37,759 nt of DNA from Caldisericum exile (GTDB lineage Bacteria; Caldisericota; Caldisericia; Caldisericales; Caldisericaceae): positions 1-37,759 of the forward strand of contig DYKR01000004.1 of assembly GCA_020722505.1 (NCBI GenBank), in the 5' to 3' direction. Every line of letters starts with the position of its first letter. Positions within the stretch are counted from its first letter, which is position 1. Below are positions 18,211 through 28,822 of the stretch, one piece after another. The notes under the pieces were generated by a model that saw nothing but the letters and a program-made list of their open reading frames with translations, was not told where the DNA came from and searched no databases. The position numbers and the translations under genes were made by a program.

Positions 18211-19452
18211 TCAGCCTTCAAATTTTTTGAAAACAAGAGCTACGTTATGCCCACCAAAACCAAAAGAGTTCTTCAAAGCCACTTTTACGTTAGCTTCCCT
18301 TGGTGTGTTTGGCACATAATCAAGGTCAAGTTCGGGATCTTTCTCTTCATAATTGATTGTTGGGAAGATGATACCTTTTTCAATTGAAAGGACTGTTGCA
18401 ACCGACTCAACAGCAGCTGTAGCACCAAGTAAATGCCCAATCTGTGATTTTGTAGAACTCACTGGTATCTTGTATGCCATATCCCCAAAGAGTTGCTTAA
18501 TTGCAAAAGTTTCGTTCTTATCGTTTAGAGGTGTCGATGTGCCGTGTGCGTTTATGTAGCTTACATCCTCTTTTTTAACGTTTGCCTTGTTTAAAGCCAA
18601 TTCCATTGCTCTTATTACTTCTTTTGCAGTAGGATCTGGTGCAGTAACATGGTAGGCATCAGTTGTAGTTCCGTAGCCAACAAGTTCTGCATAGATGTGT
18701 GCTCCTCTTTTTTTTGCAGAAGTAAGAGACTCAAGCACTAAAATACCCGCACCCTCCCCCATTACAAAACCATCTCTATTCTTATCAAATGGGCGAGATG
18801 CATGTTCGGGATCATCGTTTCTTCTTGATAGCGCTCTCATTACTGCAAAAGCAGCAACTGCCGTTGGAGTAAATGGTGCCTCTGCGCCTCCTGCAACAGC
18901 AATATCAAGGTCGCCTCTTTCAATTGCAAGCATAGCAAGTCCAATAGTTTTTGCAGATGAAGCACATGCTGCTACGGCTGCATTCGTTTCACCTCTAAAA
19001 CCATACTTTAAAGCAATATAGGCAGGAATTGCATCAATAATCATTTGAGTTATAAGGAATGGGCTTACTCTTGAGGGACCTCTTTCTTTATTTACTAAAA
19101 TTTGCTGTTCCAAGGTAATAACTCCACCAATTCCAGAAGTTACATACACGCCAACCCTCTCGGGGTCAACGTCACTTCCGATTTTTGCATCTTCAATTGC
19201 TTCTTTTGCGGCAGCAAAAGCAAAATGTTGCACTCTATCAAGGCGAGAAATTTCTTTTTTGTCAATGTAGTTTTCAGGATTAAAATCTTTTATTTCTGCT
19301 CCAATCTGAACAGAGTAGTTAGAAACATCAAAAGATGAGATTTTTGAAACACCAGACTTACCACTCTTAAGGCCATCTAAAAATGCATCTTTTCCGATTC
19401 CAATGGGAGAAACAACACCAAGGCCAGTAATTACTACTCTTTCCTTTTCCAT
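18211..19452 (-). CDS. fabF: Beta-ketoacyl-ACP synthase II
   Basis: VVITGLGVVSPIG, AACASSAKTIG, NAHGTSTPLND, KSQIGHLLGA, NSFGFGGHN. Confidence 0.97.
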   Translation of the reverse strand: MEKERVVITGLGVVSPIGIGKDAFLDGLKSGKSGVSKISSFDVSNYSVQIGAEIKDFNPENYIDKKEISRLDRVQHFAFAAAKEAIEDAKIGSDVDPERVGVYVTSGIGGVITLEQQILVNKERGPSRVSPFLITQMIIDAIPAYIALKYGFRGETNAAVAACASSAKTIGLAMLAIERGDLDIAVAGGAEAPFTPTAVAAFAVMRALSRRNDDPEHASRPFDKNRDGFVMGEGAGILVLESLTSAKKRGAHIYAELVGYGTTTDAYHVTAPDPTAKEVIRAMELALNKANVKKEDVSYINAHGTSTPLNDKNETFAIKQLFGDMAYKIPVSSTKSQIGHLLGATAAVESVATVLSIEKGIIFPTINYEEKDPELDLDYVPNTPREANVKVALKNSFGFGGHNVALVFKKFEG

Positions 19453-19453
19453 A

Positions 19454-19696
19454 CTAACTTAGATGCTCCTTAATGTAAGAAATTGTTTTACCCACCGTGT
19501 CAATTTTACCTAAGTCTTCATCAGGAATTTTTACACCAAACTCATCTTCAAATGCCATTGCAATATCAACAAGTGCAAGCGAATCTGCACCGAGGTCTTT
19601 AACATACTCTGCAGAATCAACAACTCTTGTTTCGTCAACACCCAATTTCTCTGTAATTACTTTTGCTACTTTCGCTCTAATTTCATTTTCTTCCAT
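19454..19696 (-). CDS. acpP: Acyl carrier protein
   Basis: 80 aa, KDLGADSLALVDIAMAFEDEFGVKIPDED with phosphopantetheine Ser. Confidence 0.97.
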   Translation of the reverse strand: MEENEIRAKVAKVITEKLGVDETRVVDSAEYVKDLGADSLALVDIAMAFEDEFGVKIPDEDLGKIDTVGKTISYIKEHLS

Positions 19697-19721
19697 GTTT
19701 TTACCTCCTTAAAATTTATTA

Positions 19722-20477
19722 TTAAGTTAAAGATAAACCGCCATCAACTACAAACACACCGCCTGTAATGTATGAAGCAAGAGGAGATACAAGAAAAACA
19801 ACCGTATTTGCAATATCCTCAGGAAGCCCTGCCCTTTTAAGGACAACCTTATTTAGGAAAGTCTCTTTTATATTCTTGGGTAATTTTTCAGTCATTTCAG
19901 TTTCGATATAACCAGGTGCAACAAGATTTGAGGTAATATTTCTTCCGCCGTATTCTAACGCAACTGCTTTTGTAAAACCGATAAGTCCTGCTTTAGAAGC
20001 TACATAATTTGCTTGCCCAATATTGCCAGTAATCCCCACAATTGAGCCAATGTTAATGATTCTTCCAAAACTATTTTTCATCATGAATTTAAGTGCATGC
20101 TTTGTCATTAAAAATGCACCTTTTAAATTGGTGTCTAAAACAGCATCCCAATCACTCTCACTCATCCTTAAAAGGAGTGTATCTTTCGTAATTCCTGCAT
20201 TATTTACAAGTATGTGAATATTCCCAAACTGTGAAACAATATCATTTATAACATGCTCTACCTCATTTTCAGAAGAAACATCACACTGGAAAATTTGAGC
20301 AACACCGCCAAATGAAGCAATTTCTTCTTTTACCTTCAAGGCACTTTCGGTTCTACTTGCATAGACAATTGCAACCTTAGAGTTAGCCTTCGCAAGACCT
20401 AAAGATATAGCTCTTCCAATACCTCTTGAACCCCCAGTCACAACTGAAACACTTCCTGAAAGGTCAATTTCAACCAT
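19722..20477 (-). CDS. fabG: 3-oxoacyl-ACP reductase
   Basis: VTGGSRGIGRAI, NNAGIT, YVASKAG; start trimmed to MVEIDLSG at 20477 (AGGAGG upstream), overlapping fabD by 8 nt. Confidence 0.95.
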   Translation of the reverse strand: MVEIDLSGSVSVVTGGSRGIGRAISLGLAKANSKVAIVYASRTESALKVKEEIASFGGVAQIFQCDVSSENEVEHVINDIVSQFGNIHILVNNAGITKDTLLLRMSESDWDAVLDTNLKGAFLMTKHALKFMMKNSFGRIINIGSIVGITGNIGQANYVASKAGLIGFTKAVALEYGGRNITSNLVAPGYIETEMTEKLPKNIKETFLNKVVLKRAGLPEDIANTVVFLVSPLASYITGGVFVVDGGLSLT

Positions 20478-21369
20478 TAAATACCTCCTCAGCAAGTTCA
20501 ACCCTAACATTACTAAGTGTTTTATCAATAAGGCCTTTCAAAACATTTTTTGGACCAACTTCATAAAACTCCCTAACAAGTAAGGAATCCATCTTAAGGA
20601 GAGTATCCACCCATTTAACTGAACCTGTTAACTGCTTTTTTAAATTCTCTTTTATTTTTTCGGGTTCTGTAGTAATCTCGGCGTTAACGTTCTGAATAAT
20701 GGGAATTTCCGGTTTTTTAAATTCCTCTTTGTCGATTGCGTTAGACATCTCGGCAACAATAGGTTCCATTAGAGGTGAATGAAATGCGGCAGACACATTA
20801 AGAGGCCTTGCAAGACGAGCCCTTTTTTCTTTTGCAACAAGTGTCGCTTGATTTATTGCTTCAACACTACCAGATAGCACAACTTGATCAAAAGAATTGT
20901 AATTTGCTAACACAATCACACCAAATTTTGATGCTTCAGAAATAACTTCGTCAACCTTCTCTTTGCTTAGACCAACAACTGCAAGCATACTTCCTGGGGA
21001 TTTATCGGAAGCACCCTTCATAAGAAGTCCTCTTGTGCGCGTTAACCTTACACCTGTTTCAAAAGAAATTGCTTGAGCTGAAAAAAGTGCTGAATATTCA
21101 CCAAGACTATGTCCTGCAACTATATCAGGCTTGATTGCACGTTCTTTTAAAAGGATATCGTAAATAGAAGAAACTGTAAACAACGCTGGCTGAGTGATAT
21201 CTGTTGAGGTTAATAGACTGTCTGGTCCTTTTTCACATACTTCAAGAAGATCAAAACCAACAATAGAAGAAGCCTTGTCAAATAATTCTTTTTTAATACT
21301 ACTTTCAGGGATCTTTGAAGCCATCCCTACATACTGCGAACCCTGTCCTGGAAAAACAAATGCTAACAT
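20470..21369 (-). CDS. fabD: Malonyl-CoA:ACP transacylase
   Basis: FVFPGQGSQYVGM, AGHSLGEYSAL, SAAFHSPLM. Confidence 0.96.
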   Translation of the reverse strand: MLAFVFPGQGSQYVGMASKIPESSIKKELFDKASSIVGFDLLEVCEKGPDSLLTSTDITQPALFTVSSIYDILLKERAIKPDIVAGHSLGEYSALFSAQAISFETGVRLTRTRGLLMKGASDKSPGSMLAVVGLSKEKVDEVISEASKFGVIVLANYNSFDQVVLSGSVEAINQATLVAKEKRARLARPLNVSAAFHSPLMEPIVAEMSNAIDKEEFKKPEIPIIQNVNAEITTEPEKIKENLKKQLTGSVKWVDTLLKMDSLLVREFYEVGPKNVLKGLIDKTLSNVRVELAEEVFNG

Positions 21370-21372
21370 ATC

Positions 21373-22353
21373 TCACCACCTCATTAAAATTGCACCCGAT
21401 GTCATTCCTGCACCGAATGACACCATTAATACCAAATCACCTTTTTTAAGTTTATCCTGTTTTCTTAAGAAGTCAAGAGAAACAGGAATGGAAGCAGCTG
21501 ACGAATTTCCAAATTTATCAATTGTTACAACAACTTTTTCCGTTGGTATTCCAAGCTTTTCTGCACCTGCTTGAATGATCCTTAAGTTTGCTTGATGGGG
21601 TATAAACCAATCAACATCTTCAATTTTTGTGTTTGTCTTTTCAAGAAGAACACTTGAAATCCTTGAGATTTCTCTTACAGAAAATTTGAAAACTTCGCTG
21701 CCATTCATCTGAGTAAAATAACTTCTTTCTTTTAAAACTTGCTCAGAGAAAGGTTTTCTTGAACCGCCTGCAGGTAGTGTAAGGTATTGTGATAAAGAGC
21801 CATCTGCAAAAAGTTCAAAACCTAAAAAACCACCCTCTTCAACTTCAGAGAGGACAACTGCACCTGCACCGTCTCCAAATAGCACATAAGTGCTCCTATC
21901 GGTTGGGTCCATCATACGGGTGATAGCTTCAGCACCTATTACAAGGACATTTTTATACGCTCCACTCTGTATAAACTGACTCCCAACAACTGTTGTATAA
22001 ATCCATCCAGGACAGCCTGCTTGTAAATCAAAAGCAGCACACTTTTTTGATAGGTTAAGTTTTTCTTGGACAAGACACGCCGTTGCAGGGTAAAGCATAT
22101 CGGGAGAATTCGTGCCAACAATGATGAGGTCAATATCTTCAGGAGAAATCTTTGCATCTTCTATGGCACGTTTTGCTGCAATTGTAGCTAAATCAGAAGT
22201 TGCTTCACTTTCTTTTGCATACCTTCTTTCTACTATGCCTGTGCGAGTTCTAATCCACTCGTCAGAAGTGTCAAGAAATTTTTCAAGATCAGTATTTGTT
22301 ACAACTTTCTCTGGGATATAACTTCCCAAGCCGATGATGCCTACTTTTCTCAC
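21373..22353 (-). CDS. fabH: Beta-ketoacyl-ACP synthase III
   Basis: GIIGLGSYIPEKVVTN, LQAGCPGWIY, PHQANLRII, GNSSAASIPV. Confidence 0.96.
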   Translation of the reverse strand: MRKVGIIGLGSYIPEKVVTNTDLEKFLDTSDEWIRTRTGIVERRYAKESEATSDLATIAAKRAIEDAKISPEDIDLIIVGTNSPDMLYPATACLVQEKLNLSKKCAAFDLQAGCPGWIYTTVVGSQFIQSGAYKNVLVIGAEAITRMMDPTDRSTYVLFGDGAGAVVLSEVEEGGFLGFELFADGSLSQYLTLPAGGSRKPFSEQVLKERSYFTQMNGSEVFKFSVREISRISSVLLEKTNTKIEDVDWFIPHQANLRIIQAGAEKLGIPTEKVVVTIDKFGNSSAASIPVSLDFLRKQDKLKKGDLVLMVSFGAGMTSGAILMRW

Positions 22354-22808
22354 TTCAAACCTCCTTTTGTATCTACAAAATAAGCTTTTATTACTCCTTT
22401 CGAAAAAATTGTATCGCCATTAAAAATTTCAACTTTTGTTCTTGCAATGTTATGTCTAAAGTCAAGAAGCTCACTTCTACAATAAACTTCCATTTCTGGA
22501 AGCACCTTCCTTAAAAACCTAAAATCCTCTACTTCTGAAAGATACCCAAACGTATCTTTGTAATCATCATTAAGAAGAATCATAAAGGCGGAAACCTGTG
22601 CTGAGAATTCAATGAGAATAACACCTGGCACAATGGGATTATTGGGGAAATGCCCTTTAAAGAAATATTCGTCTTCTTTAAAAACTTTTTTGCCGATTAC
22701 ATAACTTCCAACACCAACTTCAATGACTTCATCTACAAATAGAAATGGCACTCTATGAGGTAATATCTTCTCAATATCGCTTTTTGAAAGATTTTTTGCA
22801 ATTTTCAC
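22350..22808 (-). CDS. fabZ: 3-hydroxyacyl-ACP dehydratase
   Basis: ILPHRVPFLFVDEV, KGHFPNNPIVPGVILIE. Confidence 0.93.
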   Translation of the reverse strand: MKIAKNLSKSDIEKILPHRVPFLFVDEVIEVGVGSYVIGKKVFKEDEYFFKGHFPNNPIVPGVILIEFSAQVSAFMILLNDDYKDTFGYLSEVEDFRFLRKVLPEMEVYCRSELLDFRHNIARTKVEIFNGDTIFSKGVIKAYFVDTKGGLK

Positions 22809-22833
22809 TTTTACCTCCTAAATTTTCAATCCT

Positions 22834-22842
22834 ATTATAACA
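22834..22842 (-). promoter_or_regulatory. Extended -10 promoter for FAS-II operon
   Basis: Minus-strand TGTTATAAT upstream of fabZ. Confidence 0.6.
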
Positions 22843-22870
22843 AAATTTCCAAAATTTCCAAATAATACAA

Positions 22871-22894
22871 AAAAGCCACATAAAAGTGGCTTTT
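22871..22894 (-). terminator. Terminator downstream of ilvE
   Basis: AAAAGCCAC-ATAAAA-GTGGCTTTT hairpin. Confidence 0.75.
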
Positions 22895-22923
22895 AATGTA
22901 ATAAGTTGTCTTTATAGTCTAAA

Positions 22924-23847
22924 TTAATATGCTTTTGCTTCGACAAACTCTAACCAATTAAACGGGTCAACTCCATCGATTACTATCTCCCTAAACTTTT
23001 CCGATATGAGTTTTGTAACTTTTCCTACTTTACCGTCGGAAACAGGAATTCTATCCACAGAAACAATTGGAGTAACTTCAGCGGCAGTGCCACAGAAGAA
23101 AATTTCATCTGCAACGTAGAGCATTTCCCTTGGAAGGTTTTGCTCTTTTACCGTAAGTTTTAAATACTCGGCGATTTTAATAATAGAATCCCTTGTAATA
23201 CCTTTAAGAATAGATGAGCCTAAAGGCGGTGTATAAATTACCCCATCTTTAACAAGGAAGATATTTTCTCCGGGACCTTCTGCAACATATCCGAACACAT
23301 CAAGCATGATTGCTTCGTCGTATCCGTTTTCTTCTGCCTCTATCATGGCAAGCTCTGAGTTTAAATAATTGCCGGTTGCCTTTGCAAGAGCCAAAGTCGT
23401 ATCTGGAGCAAACCTTCTATAAGAAGAAACACAAGCATTTATTCCAGAAGAGGCTTTCTCATTAAAGAGGTTTGGCATCTCAAAAGCGGCAATTGCCGTT
23501 TCTACAGGTGCATGTAGAGGATTGGGAGATATAGAGCCAAGTCCTCTATAGACAACAGGCCTTATATACGCACTTTTTAGTTCATTTCTTAAAAGGAGTT
23601 CCTTTGTTATGCTAATGTAGTCTTCGACTGTTTCTTTTGTTTCCATTCGGTATATCTTCATCGATTCCTTAAGTCTTTTGTAGTGGTCGTATGCCCTAAA
23701 AATTGCAGTTCCCAATTTTGTTTCATATGCCCTAATCCCTTCAAATACTCCCGATCCATACTGAATTACATGCGAAAGGATGTGGATTTTTGCATCATTC
23801 CAACTGACAAAATCTCCGTTAAAGTAAATAAACTTTGACTCCAACAT
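22924..23847 (-). CDS. ilvE: Branched-chain amino acid aminotransferase
   Basis: GSGVFEGIRAYET, AKATGNYLNSELA, YDEAIMLDVFGYVAEGPGENIF. Confidence 0.95.
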   Translation of the reverse strand: MLESKFIYFNGDFVSWNDAKIHILSHVIQYGSGVFEGIRAYETKLGTAIFRAYDHYKRLKESMKIYRMETKETVEDYISITKELLLRNELKSAYIRPVVYRGLGSISPNPLHAPVETAIAAFEMPNLFNEKASSGINACVSSYRRFAPDTTLALAKATGNYLNSELAMIEAEENGYDEAIMLDVFGYVAEGPGENIFLVKDGVIYTPPLGSSILKGITRDSIIKIAEYLKLTVKEQNLPREMLYVADEIFFCGTAAEVTPIVSVDRIPVSDGKVGKVTKLISEKFREIVIDGVDPFNWLEFVEAKAY

Positions 23848-23941
23848 AAAAAACCTCCTTACAAAATTTTAACATTATATAAGATTTTTGAAAAATAGTA
23901 TAATATAAAACAAAATTAGAGTTTTTTTAAAAATACTGCCT

Positions 23942-25483
23942 ATGAAAGATTATCCTTATGCAAATTTTACTTTTAAAAGGAGTGTAAAAACCTATAGAGG
24001 TTTACTTAAAGGGGTTTTGGTTGAGGAAAAAAACTTCTTTAAAACACTTTCCCTTGAGCATGTTAATACATTAAAAGAACTTGTAAGAATTTCACCAACA
24101 ATAAAGCATCTATTAAAGCTATTTGCACTAAATCAGAATAGAACATTCGTTGGTTTTACCCACCTAAAAGAAGAGTTTGTAATTGAAGCACTAATCAAAA
24201 ACAAAAAGCCTTACACAATCTCTTTAAGAATTACAAAAGAAAGCCTCATTCATACATTCAAAAATATTACAGACTTATCTCCAGTTGCTATGGTTTTATT
24301 AGATGAAAATTCCAACATCATAGAGGTAAATAAAAAATTCGAGGAACTCTTTGGTTATAAAGAATCTGAAGTCATTGGGAAAAACATAAATAAAATCACT
24401 GTCCCACCTTCGGAAATAGAAGACGGAGAAACACTTGACAAAATTGCAAAAAAGGTAGGCTATTTAGAAGTTGAAAGAAAAAGGCTAACAAAGGATGGAA
24501 GAATTATCTCTGTTCTTGTTTCAGGGGAGAGTCTTGAATTAGGAGGAGGTAAATTTGGCGTTGTTGGCACTTATGAAGATATAACAGAACTTAAAAAATT
24601 GCAAGAAAAACTGCACTATGAAGCAACACATGACCTTTTAACAAACCTTCCCAATAAGAGGGTTTTAATCGATAGATTTGCATTTGAAAAAGCCTACGCC
24701 GATAGGAATAACACAAAAATTGCCATATTTTTCATGGACATATACGAATTTAAACTTATAAACGATACCTACGGGCACGAATTTGGAGACAAAGCAATAA
24801 AACTTGTGGCAGAGAAAATCCTTTCGGCGGTTCGTTCAACAGACCTGGTTGTTCGGTTTGGAGGAGATGAATTTGTAGTCTTGTGTAGTGGTATGAGAAA
24901 ACTTGAAGATATAGTAGGTATTGCTTTAAAAATTTTAAACGAATTTACAGAACCTATAAAAATTGACGGTATGGAACATTCAATTGGAATTAATATTGGT
25001 ATTGCTGTGTATCCAGATGATGGAACAGACCTTGATGACCTAATCCGTAAAGGTGATATTTCAATGTTCAAAGCAAAAGCAAATGGAGTAAACAATTTTG
25101 TTTTCTACACAGAAAATATAGAAAAAAACTTTAAGAAGACTATAGAAATTAAATCAAAAGAAATCATGTTCAGCACTATTTTTGAGAACACTTCAGTTCC
25201 TTTACTGATACTGGATAAAGATTTAAGAATCATAAGGGCAAACAGAAAATTTAAAGACGTGTTTAAAAAAGCAACCAAGGAAATATTCTTAAAAAGTATT
25301 TCTGATGTTTTAAATAGCGGTATTTTATCCGAACACATCAAACGACTAGAAAAAGAAGGAGCGGTATTTTATCCGTTTAAATATAAAATAGAAAATAAAG
25401 AGTATAATTTTAGGTGTATGATGAATGCAATTAAAAGTTTTGGTGAATTGCATTATTTAATCGCTTTCGTGAAGGAGGAATAA
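23942..25483 (+). CDS. PAS-GGDEF diguanylate cyclase with extra C-terminal PAS-like segment
   Basis: PAS region (SPVAMVLLDENSNIIEVNKKFEELFGYKESEVIGK), RFGGDEFVVL active site, RSTD I-site 5 aa upstream. Confidence 0.92.
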   Translation: MKDYPYANFTFKRSVKTYRGLLKGVLVEEKNFFKTLSLEHVNTLKELVRISPTIKHLLKLFALNQNRTFVGFTHLKEEFVIEALIKNKKPYTISLRITKESLIHTFKNITDLSPVAMVLLDENSNIIEVNKKFEELFGYKESEVIGKNINKITVPPSEIEDGETLDKIAKKVGYLEVERKRLTKDGRIISVLVSGESLELGGGKFGVVGTYEDITELKKLQEKLHYEATHDLLTNLPNKRVLIDRFAFEKAYADRNNTKIAIFFMDIYEFKLINDTYGHEFGDKAIKLVAEKILSAVRSTDLVVRFGGDEFVVLCSGMRKLEDIVGIALKILNEFTEPIKIDGMEHSIGINIGIAVYPDDGTDLDDLIRKGDISMFKAKANGVNNFVFYTENIEKNFKKTIEIKSKEIMFSTIFENTSVPLLILDKDLRIIRANRKFKDVFKKATKEIFLKSISDVLNSGILSEHIKRLEKEGAVFYPFKYKIENKEYNFRCMMNAIKSFGELHYLIAFVKEE

Positions 25484-25484
25484 A

Positions 25485-28091
25485 ATGGACCAAAACAAAT
25501 TTACAGAAAAGGTTCAAGAAGCACTCATTAAAGCAAAAGAAATAGCCATAAAAGAAGGTAATCAGGCAGTAGATGTTGAGCATCTACTTATTGCGATGAT
25601 AAACCAAAAAGAAGGTTTTGTGCCGATTATTCTTGATTTCCTTAAAGTAGATGAAGAAAAAATTATAAAAGATTTGTATTATAACATCGAAAGATTTCCA
25701 AAAACTCATGTAAGTGAAGATTCGCAGTTCTACATCACAAATAGACTTAACGCACTCTTTATAAGGGCAGAAAACGAGGCAAAAGCAATGGGCGACGAGT
25801 TTATAACAACTGAACACCTATTCCTTGCAACCCTTGGCGATTATGAGATTGGAAGCATTTACACAAAATACGGAATTACAAGAGAGAATGTCCTTAAAGC
25901 AATTCAAACAATTCGAGGAGGTGAAAAGGTGGTTGATAAAAACCCTGAAGCAAAATACAAAGTTTTAGAAAAATACGGAAGAGACCTTGTTAAACTTGCA
26001 AGAGAAGGAAAACTTGACCCAGTAATAGGAAGAGACGAAGAGATAAGAAGGACAATACAGATCCTCTCAAGAAGAACAAAAAATAACCCAATTCTCATTG
26101 GGGAAGCAGGAGTTGGAAAAACAGCCATAGTTGAAGGTATTGCACAGAGAATCGTTTCACAAGACGTTCCAGAAACCTTAAAAGATAAAACCATATTTCA
26201 ACTTGATATGGCAGCACTCATTGCTGGGACAAAGTTTAGAGGAGAGTTTGAAGATAGGCTTAAGGCAGTGCTCGATGAAATTAAAAAATCCGATGGACAA
26301 ATCATCCTCTTCATTGATGAGATACACACAATCGTAGGTGCAGGAGCCTCTTCAGAGGGAGGAATGGATGCATCAAACATGCTTAAACCCGCTCTTGCAA
26401 GAGGAGAAATAAGAACAATTGGCGCAACAACAATAGATGAGTACAGAAAATATATAGAAAAAGATGCTGCTTTACAGAGAAGATTTCAACCAGTGCTTGT
26501 AAAAGAACCAAGTGTAGAAGAAGCAATTGCCATTTTAAGGGGTTTAAAAGAAAAATACGAAGTCCATCACGGAGTCCGAATTAAAGATTCTGCAATTGTT
26601 GCGGCAGTTAAACTCTCCTACAGGTATATAACCGACAGATTCCTTCCAGATAAAGCAATAGACCTTATTGATGAAGCAGCGTCTCTATTAAGAATGCAAA
26701 TTGACAGTATGCCTGTTGAACTTGACGAAGCAACAAGAAAATTAAGACTTCTTGAAATGGAAAAGAAGGCACTTGAAAAAGAAGAAGATGAAGAATCAAA
26801 GGCAAAACTTTCTCAAATAGAAAAAGAAATTGCCAACCTAAAAGAAACTGTTGATCGTTTAACAACGAAGTGGAAGCAAGAAAAGTCAATTATCGAAGAA
26901 ATTAGAAAGATAAAAAGCCAAATAGAAGATCTTAAGACAAAAGCAAACCTTAGTGAAACCCAAGGAGATCTTGACATAGCCGCAAAAATCCTCTATGGGG
27001 ATATTCCAAACCTAAATAAAACTCTTGAAGAAAAATACAAAGAACTTGAAAAAGTGCAAGGTAATAACCCTCTTCTTAAAGAAGAAGTAGGAGAAGAAGA
27101 AGTCGCACAAGTTGTTTCAAAATGGACAGGGATCCCAGTTTCAAGGATGCTTAAAACAGAAAAAGAGAAATTACTCAACCTTGAAGATTCTTTAAGAAAA
27201 AGAGTCAAAGGACAGGATCAGGCAATCTCTGCCGTTGCAAATGCAATAAGACGTGCAAGGGCAGGGCTATCAGATCCAAACAGGCCATTTGGGTCTTTCA
27301 TTTTCCTTGGTCCAACTGGTGTAGGCAAAACAGAACTCGCAAAGGCACTGGCTGAAGCACTCTTTGATACAGAAAAAGCACTCATAAGAATTGATATGTC
27401 TGAATACATGGAAAAATTTTCTGTTTCAAGGCTCATTGGGGCACCTCCAGGGTATGTAGGATACGAAGAAGGAGGACAACTTACCGAAGCTGTAAGAAGA
27501 CAACCCTATTCGGTAATCCTTCTTGACGAAATTGAAAAGGCTCATCCAGATGTATTTAACATCCTCTTACAGGTGCTCGATGATGGAAGGTTAACAGATT
27601 CAAAAGGAAGAACCGTTGACTTTAGAAACACAATCATAATAATGACTTCAAATATTGGAAGTAAATACATCGCAGAAATTAGCGCAATTCCTGGAACGGC
27701 AGAATACATGGAGCAATACGAAAGAATAGTCGATAGAGTTAACGACGAAATGAGACACATCTTTAGGCCAGAATTCCTTAATAGAATTGATGAAATCATC
27801 GTATTTAACCCTCTTTCCATGAGAGAGTTAAAACAAATCGTTGAACTCCTCCTTGAAAGAACAAATGAAAAACTCAAAGAAAAGGATATTATCTTAGATT
27901 GTTCAGAAGATGTAAAAACATTCATCATTAACAAGGGATTCGACCCAATTTACGGTGCAAGACCACTGAGAAGAGCCATTCAAAAGTACATAGAAAACCC
28001 TCTTGCAGAATTTTTACTCCGTGAAAACTTAGAAAAAGGTGTTGTGGAGTGTTTTATGGATAAAGGCGAAGTTAAATTCAGAACAAAATGA
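25485..28091 (+). CDS. clpB: ATP-dependent disaggregase ClpB
   Basis: 868 aa; two Walker A motifs GEAGVGKT and GPTGVGKT; Clp N-domain and coiled-coil middle domain. Confidence 0.97.
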   Translation: MDQNKFTEKVQEALIKAKEIAIKEGNQAVDVEHLLIAMINQKEGFVPIILDFLKVDEEKIIKDLYYNIERFPKTHVSEDSQFYITNRLNALFIRAENEAKAMGDEFITTEHLFLATLGDYEIGSIYTKYGITRENVLKAIQTIRGGEKVVDKNPEAKYKVLEKYGRDLVKLAREGKLDPVIGRDEEIRRTIQILSRRTKNNPILIGEAGVGKTAIVEGIAQRIVSQDVPETLKDKTIFQLDMAALIAGTKFRGEFEDRLKAVLDEIKKSDGQIILFIDEIHTIVGAGASSEGGMDASNMLKPALARGEIRTIGATTIDEYRKYIEKDAALQRRFQPVLVKEPSVEEAIAILRGLKEKYEVHHGVRIKDSAIVAAVKLSYRYITDRFLPDKAIDLIDEAASLLRMQIDSMPVELDEATRKLRLLEMEKKALEKEEDEESKAKLSQIEKEIANLKETVDRLTTKWKQEKSIIEEIRKIKSQIEDLKTKANLSETQGDLDIAAKILYGDIPNLNKTLEEKYKELEKVQGNNPLLKEEVGEEEVAQVVSKWTGIPVSRMLKTEKEKLLNLEDSLRKRVKGQDQAISAVANAIRRARAGLSDPNRPFGSFIFLGPTGVGKTELAKALAEALFDTEKALIRIDMSEYMEKFSVSRLIGAPPGYVGYEEGGQLTEAVRRQPYSVILLDEIEKAHPDVFNILLQVLDDGRLTDSKGRTVDFRNTIIIMTSNIGSKYIAEISAIPGTAEYMEQYERIVDRVNDEMRHIFRPEFLNRIDEIIVFNPLSMRELKQIVELLLERTNEKLKEKDIILDCSEDVKTFIINKGFDPIYGARPLRRAIQKYIENPLAEFLLRENLEKGVVECFMDKGEVKFRTK

Positions 28092-28822
28092 ATTTTAAAG
28101 AATTATTAGCAAACGCCCTTAAGGAAGCATCAATTCCATTTGACGAATCCCACTTAACTTACTTTGAAATTTATAAAAATATTCTTGTAGAATGGAATAA
28201 GTCCATAAATTTAACTGCTATTGAAGATGAAGAAAATATAATTTACAAGCACTTTATAGATTCCCTTATGGTGCTTAAGGTAGTAGATGAATTTTCAAGT
28301 CTACTTGACATAGGAAGTGGAGCAGGTTTTCCAGGTATTCCTCTAAAAATTGCAAAAAGAAATTCAGAACTCACACTCATTGAATCTCAAAAGAAAAAGG
28401 CGTTGTTTCTTGAAATTTTACTTGAAAGACTTTCGTTAAGCGAAAGTATCGTATACACAACAAGAGCAGAAGAACTTGCAAAAGGAGACCTAAGAGAACA
28501 TTTTGACCTTGTTTGCGAAAGGGAGTTTGGAAAACTTTCCTTAAATCTTGAAATTGGGTTGCCTTTTGTTAAAAAAGGAGGGTACCTTGTTCTACATAAA
28601 GGAGAAAAAGATATAAAAGCATTGCACAACTACGAACCTTTTATAGAAGAATTAGGTGGTTCAATAGAAAGTATTTTTTCATACAAGTTAAACGACTCCC
28701 TAAATCGGTATCTTATAAAGATTAAAAAAGAGTGGCACACACCAAAAAAATACCCAAGAAGTTACTCCACACTTCTGAAAGAGGTTAAAAGGTGGGAAGG
28801 TATAAACCACACAAACAATTAG
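28088..28822 (+). CDS. rsmG: 16S rRNA (guanine527-N7)-methyltransferase
   Basis: WNKSINLTAI, HFIDSLM, LLDIGSGAGFPGIPLKI, LIESQKKKALFLE. Confidence 0.95.
   Translation: MNFKELLANALKEASIPFDESHLTYFEIYKNILVEWNKSINLTAIEDEENIIYKHFIDSLMVLKVVDEFSSLLDIGSGAGFPGIPLKIAKRNSELTLIESQKKKALFLEILLERLSLSESIVYTTRAEELAKGDLREHFDLVCEREFGKLSLNLEIGLPFVKKGGYLVLHKGEKDIKALHNYEPFIEELGGSIESIFSYKLNDSLNRYLIKIKKEWHTPKKYPRSYSTLLKEVKRWEGINHTNN

Noticed and set aside
18695-19021. 108-aa plus-strand ORF inside fabF
   Set aside because: Antisense shadow ORF of a strongly supported fabF; Ala/Ser-rich with no recognisable domain.
25485-28091. Several antisense ORFs within clpB as possible novel genes
   Set aside because: clpB is intact and highly recognisable; antisense frames are by-products of its codon bias.
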